From: Teredinibacter sp. KSP-S5-2
GTDB lineage: Bacteria > Pseudomonadota > Gammaproteobacteria > Pseudomonadales > Cellvibrionaceae
Assembly (NCBI RefSeq): GCF_032773895.1
Contig: NZ_CP120416.1
Span: 866,001-930,000, forward strand
Reading direction: 5' to 3'
Length of the DNA: 64,000 nucleotides
Shown here: positions 9,018-21,680 of the stretch, one piece after another
How positions within the stretch are numbered: the stretch's first letter is position 1
Layout: the number at the start of each line of letters is the position of its first letter
The notes under the pieces: model-generated
Database searches by the model: none
What the model saw: only the letters and a program-made list of their open reading frames with translations
What the model was told of the DNA's origin: nothing
Made by a program: the position numbers and the translations under genes

Positions 9018-10007
9018 GTGACAGTGGAAGAAACACGTGTTGTTACCAGAGATTTATCGGTTAAAAGAACGTTAATGGTCCTAAGGTCTTTGCATTCCGG
9101 CGAGAGGTATCCGCTGGCTGGTGAAAAACTGGTAGGGCAGGATCCCAGCTGCGCCATTGTTTTAGCTTCCCCTAATATTTCCCCCGTACACGCCAAGCTT
9201 TGCTTTACTGAAGAACATCACGGCCTTGTTTTAGAAGACCTAAACTCTGAAACTGGAACCTGGGTCAATGGCCAGCGGATCCAAAAAAAAGTGTTGGTGA
9301 CTTTAGGCGATGACATCACTTTTGGTGATGTGTCTTTTCGTTTGACCTCAGATCAGGCTGGTGACGCCGAAGCAACACGGGTTGTTGAACCGCCTTTCAC
9401 CCCTCAGCCATCACTGGAAGAGTCCACTCGGATTATGCCGAGGCGAGCACCCAGAGAGCCTATTTCTCAACGAATTGCTAACACCGGCGTTGAAGGCGAC
9501 GAGCATGCCACGGCTTTGCTGAGTGAAGGGGAGCGGCGGCGCGTGCAAAACCTGAATGAGCAGTATCAAAAAGAGCTGAATATTGGCAGTGGTCCACGTT
9601 TGATTGTTATGTCTGCCCCCACTCGGGGGCAGGTTTTCTCTCTCGAATCCCGTCGTTCCAACAGATCCTGGACTATTGGTCGAGACGAAAAAGCCCAGAT
9701 TTCTATTCCCGTGGATTCGATTTCTCGCCAGCACGCATCTATTACTAAGAAAGGCGATACGTATTTTATTGCCGCGCTGAGTAGTGCTAACCCTATCGTA
9801 TTGAATGGCGAGGTGGTACCCACCAGCCCACTCTACGATGGCGACAAGTTATTGTTGGGGCGTATAGAACTGACGTTTAGATTGGATTCATCCAAACCAC
9901 GTCAAAGCACGAAGCCTGAAGGATTAATAAAATACGCAAGGCGGTATCAGTGGGGCTTGATCGCGGCGCTCGTGGCATTGGTGCTGGCGTTAGTTTTCAT
10001 TTTTTAG
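9018..10007 (+). CDS. Membrane-anchored protein with two FHA domains
   Basis: FHA domains bind phosphothreonine peptides and so mark Ser/Thr-kinase signalling or scaffold roles. The first FHA domain is at about residues 30-110 (LVGQDPSCAIV ... ISPVHAKL ... TGTWVNGQ) and the second at about 205-285 (WTIGRDEKAQISI ... SISRQHASI ... PIVLNGE). In the first, the usual R of GR and S of the SxxH motif region deviate; the second keeps GR, SRQH and N. The C-terminus ends in one transmembrane helix (about 308-329), so the domains face the cytoplasm as a tail-anchored protein. The start is GTG at 9018 with AGGGAA upstream. No kinase or phosphatase gene lies in the window. Confidence 0.85.
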   Translation: MTVEETRVVTRDLSVKRTLMVLRSLHSGERYPLAGEKLVGQDPSCAIVLASPNISPVHAKLCFTEEHHGLVLEDLNSETGTWVNGQRIQKKVLVTLGDDITFGDVSFRLTSDQAGDAEATRVVEPPFTPQPSLEESTRIMPRRAPREPISQRIANTGVEGDEHATALLSEGERRRVQNLNEQYQKELNIGSGPRLIVMSAPTRGQVFSLESRRSNRSWTIGRDEKAQISIPVDSISRQHASITKKGDTYFIAALSSANPIVLNGEVVPTSPLYDGDKLLLGRIELTFRLDSSKPRQSTKPEGLIKYARRYQWGLIAALVALVLALVFIF

Positions 10008-10042
10008 GTAAAACCATTTATTAAAGGCGAAGAGGTAGAACT

Positions 10043-10447
10043 TTGCGCGACGATACTAGACTCAATCCAACACTCAGTAATCAATTAAGTGTCGATCTGG
10101 ATACGGTGGAGCTCTATTACCACGGGGTATCACACACGCTTAAATCTGATGACCTGCCTTTCCTTATTGGTCGAGATGAAAAAGACTGCCACATGGTCGT
10201 GCAAAACAACCTTACTTCCCGTAAACATTGCACCCTGGAAATCCAGGAAGGGCAGTTTGGCGTTCGGGATCATAGTATGAATGGGACTATGGTTAAGATT
10301 GGTCGCTCAGAAGCCGTGTTTATCCGCAACAAGTTTTGTCCGTTATCTGGCCAGGGAAGAATAAAAATGGGTTCCTCCATGCGACCTGACGACGAAGATG
10401 TGGTTCTGTTTAAGGTCACCCTGGTTCATGGACCGTACTCGGAGTAG
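10043..10447 (+). CDS. Small FHA-domain protein
   Basis: 134-residue soluble protein made of a single FHA domain with all canonical phosphothreonine-binding positions: LIGRDEKDC, LTSRKHC and NGT. The start is TTG at 10043, with GAGG about 8 bases upstream; no ATG gives the full domain. It lies 35 bp after the two-FHA gene in the same direction, so the pair is probably an operon and may act on a common phosphorylated partner. FHA pairs without an adjacent kinase are often linked to adenylate cyclase or secretion regulation, but nothing here identifies the partner. Confidence 0.85.
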   Translation: MRDDTRLNPTLSNQLSVDLDTVELYYHGVSHTLKSDDLPFLIGRDEKDCHMVVQNNLTSRKHCTLEIQEGQFGVRDHSMNGTMVKIGRSEAVFIRNKFCPLSGQGRIKMGSSMRPDDEDVVLFKVTLVHGPYSE

Positions 10448-12455
<2,008 letters not shown>

Positions 12456-12473
12456 TTTTCTGCCTGGTACTGA

Positions 12474-13340
<867 letters not shown>

Positions 13341-13371
13341 AGAATAGAAATTCATTTATTTGATTAACTAG

Positions 13372-14673
<1,302 letters not shown>

Positions 14674-14694
14674 TCGATTGAATTCAAGTAAGAC

Positions 14695-14727
14695 TAAAAA
14701 GGCCAGCATATGCTGGCCTTTTTTTTA
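14695..14727 (+). terminator. Rho-independent terminator after eno
   Basis: Perfect palindrome GGCCAGCATATGCTGGCC (14701-14718), preceded by AAAAA and followed by eight T. The A and T tracts also make it functional for the convergent gene on the minus strand, whose stop codon lies within the T tract. Confidence 0.95.
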
Positions 14728-15066
14728 CTGAATTAAAAAAATTCTTTCTATAAGAACGCCACCTGTATACTTTTCTATTGTCTCGCAGCTGGTGGCTCCA
14801 AGTGTTTTAAATCGAATACTAACTGGCTTGTTTGCCAAAGTTGCCGCTAGTAGCATGCTCATTACCATATCTGTTTTGCTTGGATCCGTGTCTGCGTCCA
14901 TTACTTTAGCCCAAATTTCAGTTTGGTAAGTTGTGTCAAACGCAATAACTTTTCCTCCATACATTGGCAAAAAGCCGACCCGGGATATTTCTCCACTGCA
15001 GGTAACTGATGTTGCGAGAGCAACATTTGAGAACAGTATAAATATTAGCGTAGTTAGAAGTTTCAT
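14725..15066 (-). CDS. Small secreted protein of unknown function
   Basis: 113 residues from the ATG at 15066, which has GGAGAG correctly spaced upstream; a longer frame exists but lacks a ribosome binding site. The N-terminus MKLLTTLIFILFSNVALA is a signal peptide with an ALA cleavage site. The mature part contains two cysteines (in TCSGEI and TSCETI) that could form a disulfide. I recognise no domain. It begins 2 bp after the stop of the next upstream gene, which also encodes an exported protein, so the two are an operon. The pair is inserted between eno and ftsB, which are adjacent in most relatives. Confidence 0.7.
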   Translation of the reverse strand: MKLLTTLIFILFSNVALATSVTCSGEISRVGFLPMYGGKVIAFDTTYQTEIWAKVMDADTDPSKTDMVMSMLLAATLANKPVSIRFKTLGATSCETIEKYTGGVLIERIFLIQ

Positions 15067-15067
15067 T

Positions 15068-15880
15068 TTACTCTCCATATGAATGTTTTGGTTGGCCAAC
15101 AGTTTTTCTATGCGGTTTTGGAAAAATTAAGAATGATGACTTTTTATTAAGTCTCATAAAAGTCATTAGAAATACAATAAAACTTAAACCAAATGTATTT
15201 GGTTCCAGAACTTCAGTAACATCCACAATTCTGATTTCTGACAGTTGATAAATAGCTCCATCCATCGTTTCAGAAAGAATCGGGCGATAGTAGTAGTCTC
15301 CCTGTTCGTTGTATGTTTCCTCTCCATAAAGCGCACTCCACTGCCATATTGATCCTTGAGCAAGTTGAGAAAACAGATTTGTATCATTTGAATAAAAGTC
15401 GATGTCTGAAAGAGTCTCTGTCTCAATAAAATCATAGATGCTGGAGGCAAGTTGAATATCCATGCCGTAATCTATCTGAGTGTTTTGTGAGGGTGTTGTC
15501 GATTGAATATCATAGAGCCAGATAAAATCACTGTTTTCGGGAGCGTCAAACCAATGCCAAGGTTCTGCTTGGTAGCTATTGTTATACACCCCCAAAAAAT
15601 CCATATGTCTGGTTGTTTCTGAAATATTTCCAATAATACTGTTGGAGATAACACTATCACCATCCCAACCTTCCGTGTAGTAGCTTCTGGAATTTGGTGT
15701 GTCAGCGCTTGATCCAGCTTTTGAAGTATCAAGAGTAAAATGGCCTGATATCGAATCACCTAGTTGATAACCCATACCTTCAGTAGATATCTCCCCTAAA
15801 AAATGAATTTCTATAATTGCGCTATGCACGCTATGAGAAACACTAATGGCCAGAATAAGTGTTGCTAATTTCCTCAACAT
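15068..15880 (-). CDS. Secreted protein with PEP-CTERM-like C-terminal signal
   Basis: 270 residues with an N-terminal signal peptide (MLRKLATLILAISVSHSVHSA). The mature part is Asp/Ser/Thr/Tyr-rich with beta-strand character, like other PEP-CTERM-type secreted proteins (GHFTLDTS ... YELS-like strands). Near the C-terminus, EPNTFGLSFIVFLM followed by MRLNKK resembles the tripartite exosortase sorting signal (short motif, hydrophobic helix, basic cluster), with E-P-N in place of P-E-P. About 22 further residues follow the basic cluster, which is unusual because the signal normally ends there. Function unknown; it lies just upstream of the small secreted protein in the same operon. Confidence 0.65.
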   Translation of the reverse strand: MLRKLATLILAISVSHSVHSAIIEIHFLGEISTEGMGYQLGDSISGHFTLDTSKAGSSADTPNSRSYYTEGWDGDSVISNSIIGNISETTRHMDFLGVYNNSYQAEPWHWFDAPENSDFIWLYDIQSTTPSQNTQIDYGMDIQLASSIYDFIETETLSDIDFYSNDTNLFSQLAQGSIWQWSALYGEETYNEQGDYYYRPILSETMDGAIYQLSEIRIVDVTEVLEPNTFGLSFIVFLMTFMRLNKKSSFLIFPKPHRKTVGQPKHSYGE

Positions 15881-16051
15881 AACAATATCTCCTTGTTATC
15901 GTGGATAAATGAACAAAAAACGAATGCCTAGCCGTGAGCAATTTGAAGAGGAGGATCGAGACCTGAGAGGGCATTCCTTTATTATGCGGATTTCCCCGCT
16001 TTCCCTTTTCTGTTAGGCTTACGCCAAAGTTTATCACCCGTAGCTGTCCCT

Positions 16052-16345
16052 ATGAAGTGGCTTACCGCCGTTTTAATTTTGATTATCGCATTCCTACAGT
16101 ACCGTCTCTGGATTGGGGACGGTAGCCTTGCGCATGTAACTCGTCTAAAAACAGAAATCAGAAAACAGCGGGAAGAGAATGCCCGTTTGGTAGAGCGAAA
16201 CCGTTTGCTTGCAGCGGAGGTGGATGCGCTGAAAAATGGCCTGGATGCGGTAGAAGAACGTGCTCGAACGCAAATGGGAATGATTAAAGAAGGGGAAACC
16301 TTCTATATGATTGTGGATAAAGAGAAAAATCAGGGGAAAAAGTAA
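16052..16345 (+). CDS. ftsB: Cell division protein FtsB
   Basis: Bitopic inner-membrane protein of the FtsQ-FtsL-FtsB subcomplex that activates septal peptidoglycan synthesis. 97 residues. The single transmembrane helix is at about 3-20 (WLTAVLILIIAFLQYRLW), followed by a periplasmic coiled coil (about 30-65, heptads with ENARLVERNRLLAAEVDAL) and the conserved ERARTQMGMIKEGETFY segment. The adjacent ispD starts 3 bp after its stop, the usual ftsB-ispD coupling. Confidence 0.95.
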   Translation: MKWLTAVLILIIAFLQYRLWIGDGSLAHVTRLKTEIRKQREENARLVERNRLLAAEVDALKNGLDAVEERARTQMGMIKEGETFYMIVDKEKNQGKK

Positions 16346-16348
16346 CGT

Positions 16349-17074
16349 ATGCCCCAAGACAGTATCATCATATGGGCTGTTGTGCCTGCCGCGGGCGTAG
16401 GCAAACGAATGGCCTCCGACGTGCCTAAACAGTATCTTACTCTTGCCGGACACACCGTGCTGGACACCACGCTTCAAAAACTATTCGGTTTGGATGCTGT
16501 GTCGAATATCGTGGTTGCTGTGAGCGATGAAGATGAATACTGGCCGGATTCGCAGTTTGCCTCTCATCCGGATATTTATCGGGTTTCCGGTGGTAAGGAA
16601 CGCAGTGACTCTGTGCTCTCAGCTTTACGTTATATAGCGAATCATGTCGAGGATATGAGCAGTACTTGGGTGTTGGTTCACGATGCTGCCCGACCATGTT
16701 TTTCCCCTGTCAAAGTCAACGAACTTATTGCCACCTGCACTATGAATAATATGGGAGGCATTTTAGCCGCACCGGTTGCGGATACCGTGAAGCGAGCTCC
16801 AGAAACTGGAGACAAAATTATCGAAATAGAAAAAACAGAAGACCGGGATCAGTTATGGCTGGCTCATACTCCGCAGTTTTTTCCGTTAGGTGCGCTGCAT
16901 TCGGCGTTGGAGGCGTGTTTACAACAGGGACTTCCTGTGACGGACGAAGCCTCGGCAATTGAAGCTGTTGGTGGGCGGTCGCTGATTGTGGCTGATCGCA
17001 GAGACAACATTAAAATTACAGTGCCCGAAGATTTATATTGGGCGCAGCATATTTTAAAGCAACACATTATTTAA
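16349..17074 (+). CDS. ispD: 2-C-methyl-D-erythritol 4-phosphate cytidylyltransferase
   Basis: Third enzyme of the MEP isoprenoid pathway; forms CDP-methylerythritol from MEP and CTP. 241 residues. The nucleotide-binding motif AAGVGKRM and the lysine in DVPKQYL are at the N-terminus, with VHDAARP and TDEASAIE further on, all typical. It sits between ftsB and ispF with short gaps (3 and 18 bp), so the three are cotranscribed. Confidence 0.97.
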   Translation: MPQDSIIIWAVVPAAGVGKRMASDVPKQYLTLAGHTVLDTTLQKLFGLDAVSNIVVAVSDEDEYWPDSQFASHPDIYRVSGGKERSDSVLSALRYIANHVEDMSSTWVLVHDAARPCFSPVKVNELIATCTMNNMGGILAAPVADTVKRAPETGDKIIEIEKTEDRDQLWLAHTPQFFPLGALHSALEACLQQGLPVTDEASAIEAVGGRSLIVADRRDNIKITVPEDLYWAQHILKQHII

Positions 17075-17092
17075 TCAGAGTAAAAGCAGATT

Positions 17093-17566
17093 ATGAGAAT
17101 CGGTCAGGGCTTTGATGTCCATGAATTTGGGCCTGGTGACAAGATTGTTATCGGCGGTGTAGTGATTCCCCATACCCATGGAATGGTTGCCCATTCTGAT
17201 GGTGATGTACTCTTACATGCGTTATGCGATGCGCTACTAGGAGCGGCCGCGTTGGGGGATATCGGTAAGCACTTCCCGGATACCGACCTGCAATACAAAA
17301 ACGCAGACAGTCGGGGATTACTTCGTATGGTGTATGCCAAGTTAAAGTCGCATGGTTACCGTTTAGTGAATGCGGATATGACTATCGTTGCTCAGAAACC
17401 GAAAATGGCTCCTCACATTACTAATATGTGCGCCAATATTGCGGAAGATCTTGATGCGAGTATTAATGAGATCAATGTAAAAGCAACCACCACGGAAAAA
17501 CTAGGGTTTACCGGAAGGGAAGAAGGCATTGCTGCGTTTGCGACGGTGCTCATTTCTAACGCCTGA
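17093..17566 (+). CDS. ispF: 2-C-methyl-D-erythritol 2,4-cyclodiphosphate synthase
   Basis: Cyclises CDP-methylerythritol phosphate with release of CMP in the MEP pathway. 157 residues, the standard length. Metal ligands are visible in GFDVHEF near the N-terminus, and [18 protein letters not shown] and [10 protein letters not shown] follow. The C-terminal [16 protein letters not shown] is characteristic. It directly follows ispD, the enzyme two steps earlier. Confidence 0.97.
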   Translation: MRIGQGFDVHEFGPGDKIVIGGVVIPHTHGMVAHSDGDVLLHALCDALLGAAALGDIGKHFPDTDLQYKNADSRGLLRMVYAKLKSHGYRLVNADMTIVAQKPKMAPHITNMCANIAEDLDASINEINVKATTTEKLGFTGREEGIAAFATVLISNA

Positions 17567-17678
17567 TATCGTATCTGCCTGGTTCGAAATTGGTATGTCC
17601 GATGTTGATACATCGACAAACATTTGCCGATCGGGCAATTCAAAGCCAAAACGGTTAGTTTATAGTTAAAAATTAAAC

Positions 17679-17700
17679 TCGGGGGCAGCACTGCCCCCGA
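17679..17700 (+). terminator. GC-rich hairpin between ispF and truD
   Basis: TCGGGGGCAG / CTGCCCCCGA forms a 10-bp stem with a 2-nt centre, followed by TTGTATTT. It is a likely intrinsic terminator or attenuator, placed 32 bp before truD. Confidence 0.7.
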
Positions 17701-17732
17701 TTGTATTTAGGTGTTTCACAAGAAGAAAACAT

Positions 17733-18698
17733 ATGACTGAGAGTTTTTCCCTGGATTTTCCCTATGCTTACGGTAAGCCTGTGGATACGGCGCGTTTTCG
17801 ATCAGAAAATGAAGACTTTATCGTCGACGAGCATCTTGATGTGGCTTTCTCTCAAGAAGGGGAGCACCTGTATCTTCAAATAAAGAAAAAAGGTGAAAAC
17901 ACACACTGGGTGGCAGAACAACTTGCCAATTACTTTCAGGTGAAAGCCAATGATGTGGGTTACTCCGGCAAGAAAGACCGCCATGCCGTCACCAGTCAGT
18001 GGTTCAGTGTGTATCTTCCCGGTATTCGGGAGATCCCTTCTTTAACGGATATTGAAGCTCAGGTTGAAGCCGAAGTCACCCTATTAGATGCAGCAATTCA
18101 CCGACAGAAATTACGGTTGGGTACTCACCAAAGTAATGCGTTTAAAATACGCCTAAGGGATATTAATGCTTCAGATGATCTGGAAAAACGTTTGCAGGTG
18201 ATAAGTGAAGGTGGGGTACCGAATTATTTTGGTGAACAGCGTTTCGGTCGCGATATGAATAACCTGCAACTGGCTGACGAGTGGTTTTCGGGGCAAACCG
18301 AAGTGCGGAACAGAAATAAGCGGGGAATGGTATTGTCAGCTTCCCGTTCATACCTGTTTAACCTGGTTGTAGCGCGTCGTGTTTCCCTCGGTAACTGGAA
18401 TCAACTAATTGACGGGGACGTGGCTGAAAATGGTTACCCTTCGTCACCCATGTGGGGACGTGGACGTTCACAAACTTCCGGCGTTGCTCTGCAAGTGGAA
18501 GATGAAGTACTCGAACCCTTTAGCCAATGGCGGGATGTCTTAGAGCATAAGGGGTTAAAACAGGAACGACGGAGTATTGTTACCATGCCTGAGGGGCTGA
18601 CTTGGCAGTTTTCGGACAATAACCTGGAGCTAGAGTTTTCCCTCCCATCCGGGCAATTTGCAACTTCTGTACTGCGAGAAATCGCTATTCTTGTGTGA
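17733..18698 (+). CDS. truD: tRNA pseudouridine(13) synthase TruD
   Basis: Makes pseudouridine 13 in the D-loop region of tRNA-Glu. 321 residues, slightly shorter than E. coli TruD (349). The catalytic aspartate lies in the GYSGKKDRHAVTSQ motif near residue 78. The TRUD insertion domain follows (NYFGEQRFGRD ... RGMVLSASRSYLFN), and the C-terminus ends LPSGQFATSVLREI, which is diagnostic. In pseudomonad relatives surE follows; here the next gene is pcm, 129 bp downstream. Confidence 0.95.
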   Translation: MTESFSLDFPYAYGKPVDTARFRSENEDFIVDEHLDVAFSQEGEHLYLQIKKKGENTHWVAEQLANYFQVKANDVGYSGKKDRHAVTSQWFSVYLPGIREIPSLTDIEAQVEAEVTLLDAAIHRQKLRLGTHQSNAFKIRLRDINASDDLEKRLQVISEGGVPNYFGEQRFGRDMNNLQLADEWFSGQTEVRNRNKRGMVLSASRSYLFNLVVARRVSLGNWNQLIDGDVAENGYPSSPMWGRGRSQTSGVALQVEDEVLEPFSQWRDVLEHKGLKQERRSIVTMPEGLTWQFSDNNLELEFSLPSGQFATSVLREIAILV

Positions 18699-18827
18699 AA
18701 TCCATAAATCCCGCCCTCTATTGGCCTGGATAATTCCGGTGCCCCACTAATCCTGATATAGTTCGTCCCGTTTTTGGCTTGCCACAGTGGAGGGCTTGTG
18801 GATCGCATACAGTTAGAGGGTGTCGGC

Positions 18828-19466
18828 ATGACATCCAAGCGAACTCGGGATCGCTTGATCAATCGACTTGTCGACCAGGGAGTCTCCGATGCCAGAGTGC
18901 TTGAGGTGATAGGGAATACTCCGCGTCATTTATTTTTAGATGAAGCATTATCACATCGAGCTTACGAAGACACAGCGTTACCGATTGGCCATGGCCAAAC
19001 GCTCTCTCAGCCATACATTGTTGCCAGAATGACGGAAACACTCATCGGCGCTGCAGGTCAATTGAACCGGGTTTTGGAAGTTGGAACCGGGTCAGGATAT
19101 CAAACATCTATATTGGCCCAGTTGGTACCGGAAGTTTGGAGTGTCGAGCGGATCAAACCCCTACAGGACAAGGCTAGGGAACGCTTGAGGCTGCTTGGGA
19201 TCAAAAACGTTAGTCTTAAATATGCTGATGGCACGTTTGGCTGGCCTGAACCAGCGCAATTCGACGGGATTTTATCTACGGCTGCACCGAGAAGCATTCC
19301 TCAGAGTTTGCTGGATCAGTTGGCGCCGAATGGAGTGCTGGTCATTCCTGTTGGGGCAGAAGCGCAAACGTTAACGCTGGTTATTCGCGAAGGGGATACA
19401 GATAACTTCATAGAACAAAAGCTAGAAGAGGTGAAGTTCGTCCCGCTCCTATCCGGGCTCTCTTAA
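18828..19466 (+). CDS. pcm: Protein-L-isoaspartate O-methyltransferase
   Basis: Uses S-adenosylmethionine to methylate abnormal isoaspartyl residues, starting repair of aged proteins. 212 residues from the ATG at 18828, which has GAGGG seven bases upstream; the frame is open further upstream, but the family N-terminus ([13 protein letters not shown]) starts here. The SAM-binding loop is [11 protein letters not shown], and [20 protein letters not shown] is the substrate loop of the family. The classical partner surE is missing upstream. A DUF368 gene follows before nlpD. Confidence 0.95.
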   Translation: MTSKRTRDRLINRLVDQGVSDARVLEVIGNTPRHLFLDEALSHRAYEDTALPIGHGQTLSQPYIVARMTETLIGAAGQLNRVLEVGTGSGYQTSILAQLVPEVWSVERIKPLQDKARERLRLLGIKNVSLKYADGTFGWPEPAQFDGILSTAAPRSIPQSLLDQLAPNGVLVIPVGAEAQTLTLVIREGDTDNFIEQKLEEVKFVPLLSGLS

Positions 19467-19541
19467 ACTCCAGTTTCTCTTTCTGGTACACCCCTACACC
19501 ATAACTATAAATTCGATATCAACTCTGGAACATTGCGCACA

Positions 19542-20501
19542 ATGACTGCAAGCAATCGAACAATAAAAGACTATTTACTTATCACCCTGAAAGGGATGGC
19601 CATGGGGGCAGCTGATGTTGTCCCTGGTGTATCTGGTGGCACCGTTGCTTTTATCACTGGTATTTATAACGAGTTATTGCACTCATTAAAGCAAATCGGC
19701 CCCCAGGCGTTGGTCATCTTATATAAAGAAGGCTTGGTTAGTGCCTGGAAGTACATTAACGGAACCTTTCTTGTGGCACTTTTTGCCGGGATTCTGGTTA
19801 GCCTGAAAACCCTGGCGACAGCCATTATCTTCGGCATGGAGAATTACCCTTTGTTGATATGGGCGTTTTTCTCGGGGTTAATTGCCGCATCAGTCGTACT
19901 ATTATTAAAACAACAGGAGCGGTGGCAGTTTTCTCAGTTCCTTTCCTTTGTTATAGGAGTGGCTTTTGTTGTGGGGGTGACGTTTATAAAACCAGCGCAA
20001 TTACCTGGAGAGCTTTGGATATTGTTCCTCGGGGGCTTCATCGCCATATGCGCCATGATTTTACCTGGTATCTCAGGTAGTTTTATCCTGCTACTCATTG
20101 GTTTGTACCCTGTCTTTTTACAGGCAATAGAAACCATAGATGTTGTTGCTCTGACCACCATTGCCGCAGGCTGTGCCAGTGGTTTAATGGTTTTCTCCCG
20201 CTTTCTATCCTGGTTACTGGATAACTACGCCAGATCCACCCTTGCACTTCTCACAGGCTTTCTCGTGGGCTCGCTTAAAGTGACATGGCCCTGGAAGGTC
20301 ACTGTCGAGTCTACAATTGACCGTCATGGAGAGGTTATTCCACTTATTCAGTCAAATGTTATGCCTTGGCAGTTCGAACAAACGCTTGAAATAGAGCCTA
20401 TGGTTGTATTGACACTGATTTCTGCCTGTATTGGGGTGTTTTTGGTACTTTCAGTTGATTTATTGGCATCTAAAATGTCCAAGGGACTAGATAAAGAGTG
20501 A
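19542..20501 (+). CDS. DUF368 membrane protein, probable undecaprenyl-phosphate translocase (PopT family)
   Basis: Polytopic inner-membrane protein of 319 residues with about eight hydrophobic segments. The N-terminal GAADVVPGVSGGTVAFITGIY and the internal AMILPGISGSFILLLIGLY are the two inverted-repeat PGxSG motifs that define DUF368. This family (PopT) has been shown to return the lipid carrier undecaprenyl phosphate across the membrane, alongside the DedA family; the assignment here is by family only. The start ATG at 19542 is preferred to the TTG at 19533 because of spacing to GGAA. It lies between pcm and nlpD, a position not occupied in the classical cluster. Confidence 0.85.
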   Translation: MTASNRTIKDYLLITLKGMAMGAADVVPGVSGGTVAFITGIYNELLHSLKQIGPQALVILYKEGLVSAWKYINGTFLVALFAGILVSLKTLATAIIFGMENYPLLIWAFFSGLIAASVVLLLKQQERWQFSQFLSFVIGVAFVVGVTFIKPAQLPGELWILFLGGFIAICAMILPGISGSFILLLIGLYPVFLQAIETIDVVALTTIAAGCASGLMVFSRFLSWLLDNYARSTLALLTGFLVGSLKVTWPWKVTVESTIDRHGEVIPLIQSNVMPWQFEQTLEIEPMVVLTLISACIGVFLVLSVDLLASKMSKGLDKE

Positions 20502-20645
20502 GAGATCGATCTCATAAAAAATGACTAAAAGTCGGATGTTGAGAAAAAAGTACAACTTTTTGCGAAAAACGATTAGATTAATTATTCATAAAAAAAATTT
20601 TTTTAATCTTTCAGAGGTTATTAATTTGATCAAAAAGCGATCTGG

Positions 20646-21479
20646 ATGTCGGTTGTGAATTTAGGCGACAAAAGCATCAATGCTCAGAAAAGGATGTTTT
20701 TTTTGATCGATATATTGATCGTGAGCTTTTTGTTGTCTAGCTGTGGTCAAACTACACATTACGCCCCCCTCCATGAGTTTGAGCAGCCCCCTTCCAAGAA
20801 GCTGAATTATCATGTTGTAACCAAAGGAGAGACCCTTTATTCCATTGCATGGCGGTACAACTTGGACTACCGCGCCTTGGCGAGAATCAATGGTATAGAC
20901 GCCAACTACACAATCCACCCTGGTTTAAGGATTAAGCTTGCCGGAGTGCCTACCAAACAGCCCTGGTCAGCAGGTCAGGTTACTAAGGTGACACCAGAAG
21001 TTACACCCGCCATTAAGGTGGAAAAACCTCCCGCCCAAAAGTTGAGTAATCGTTCAATAAAAGGAACAAAAAAACAAACGCCCACGATTAAAAATCATAC
21101 AGGGTTCGGTGCAAAAGAATGGGTTTGGCCGGCGCGAGGAAAACTGCTTTCCACATTCAAGCCCAATGACAGCCTGAACAAGGGTATTGATATTAAAACG
21201 AATTTGGGAGAGCCTGTACTCGCTGCCGCTGCTGGAGAAATTGTTTACTCAGGTAACGGCTTGCGAGGCTACGGTAAACTTTTGATCATTAAGCACAGTG
21301 AGAAATTTTTAAGTGCTTATGCACATAACCGGAAACTCCTGGTGAAAGAAGGGGCGAAAGTTAAAGCGGGACAAAAGATTGCTGAAGCGGGCTCCTCAGG
21401 AACCGACTCAGTCAAGTTGCACTTTGAAATACGCTATGACGGAAAACCTGTAGACCCGCTGAAATATCTTCCAAAGTAG
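20646..21479 (+). CDS. nlpD: NlpD-like lipoprotein, LysM + degenerate M23 domain
   Basis: Outer-membrane lipoprotein that activates cell-wall amidases at the septum (NlpD/EnvC class). 277 residues. The lipobox is LSSC (cysteine near 33), then LysM for peptidoglycan binding (about 55-97, HVVTKGETLYSIAWRYN), a basic linker, and a C-terminal M23/LytM domain (about 158-275). The first zinc ligand of HxGxD is replaced (NKGID), so the peptidase site is degenerate, as in other NlpD proteins that act as activators rather than enzymes. It is immediately upstream of rpoS, and in relatives the main rpoS promoter lies inside nlpD. Confidence 0.93.
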   Translation: MSVVNLGDKSINAQKRMFFLIDILIVSFLLSSCGQTTHYAPLHEFEQPPSKKLNYHVVTKGETLYSIAWRYNLDYRALARINGIDANYTIHPGLRIKLAGVPTKQPWSAGQVTKVTPEVTPAIKVEKPPAQKLSNRSIKGTKKQTPTIKNHTGFGAKEWVWPARGKLLSTFKPNDSLNKGIDIKTNLGEPVLAAAAGEIVYSGNGLRGYGKLLIIKHSEKFLSAYAHNRKLLVKEGAKVKAGQKIAEAGSSGTDSVKLHFEIRYDGKPVDPLKYLPK

Positions 21480-21680
21480 GGTGGTAGATATTTCAGAGCT
21501 AAAGAATCTAAAGCTTGGCCGACAACTACTAGAACGACGCCGTAATCATCTAGCAAGCTGTCAAAACAAAGACCAGCAGATTCCGTGCTCGAAACGATGT
21601 GTCCAGCTGTATCGACCACGTTTAACACTAACAAGTAGCACAACTACGAAACTACAATATCGGTCACAGGGGTAAAGGTC

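Noticed and set aside
20646-21479. NlpD as an active zinc endopeptidase
   Set aside because: The first histidine of HxGxD is replaced by asparagine, so the site is degenerate.
21481-21675. 64-codon frame between nlpD and rpoS
   Set aside because: Lies in the expected rpoS leader, lacks a good start context and has low-quality composition.
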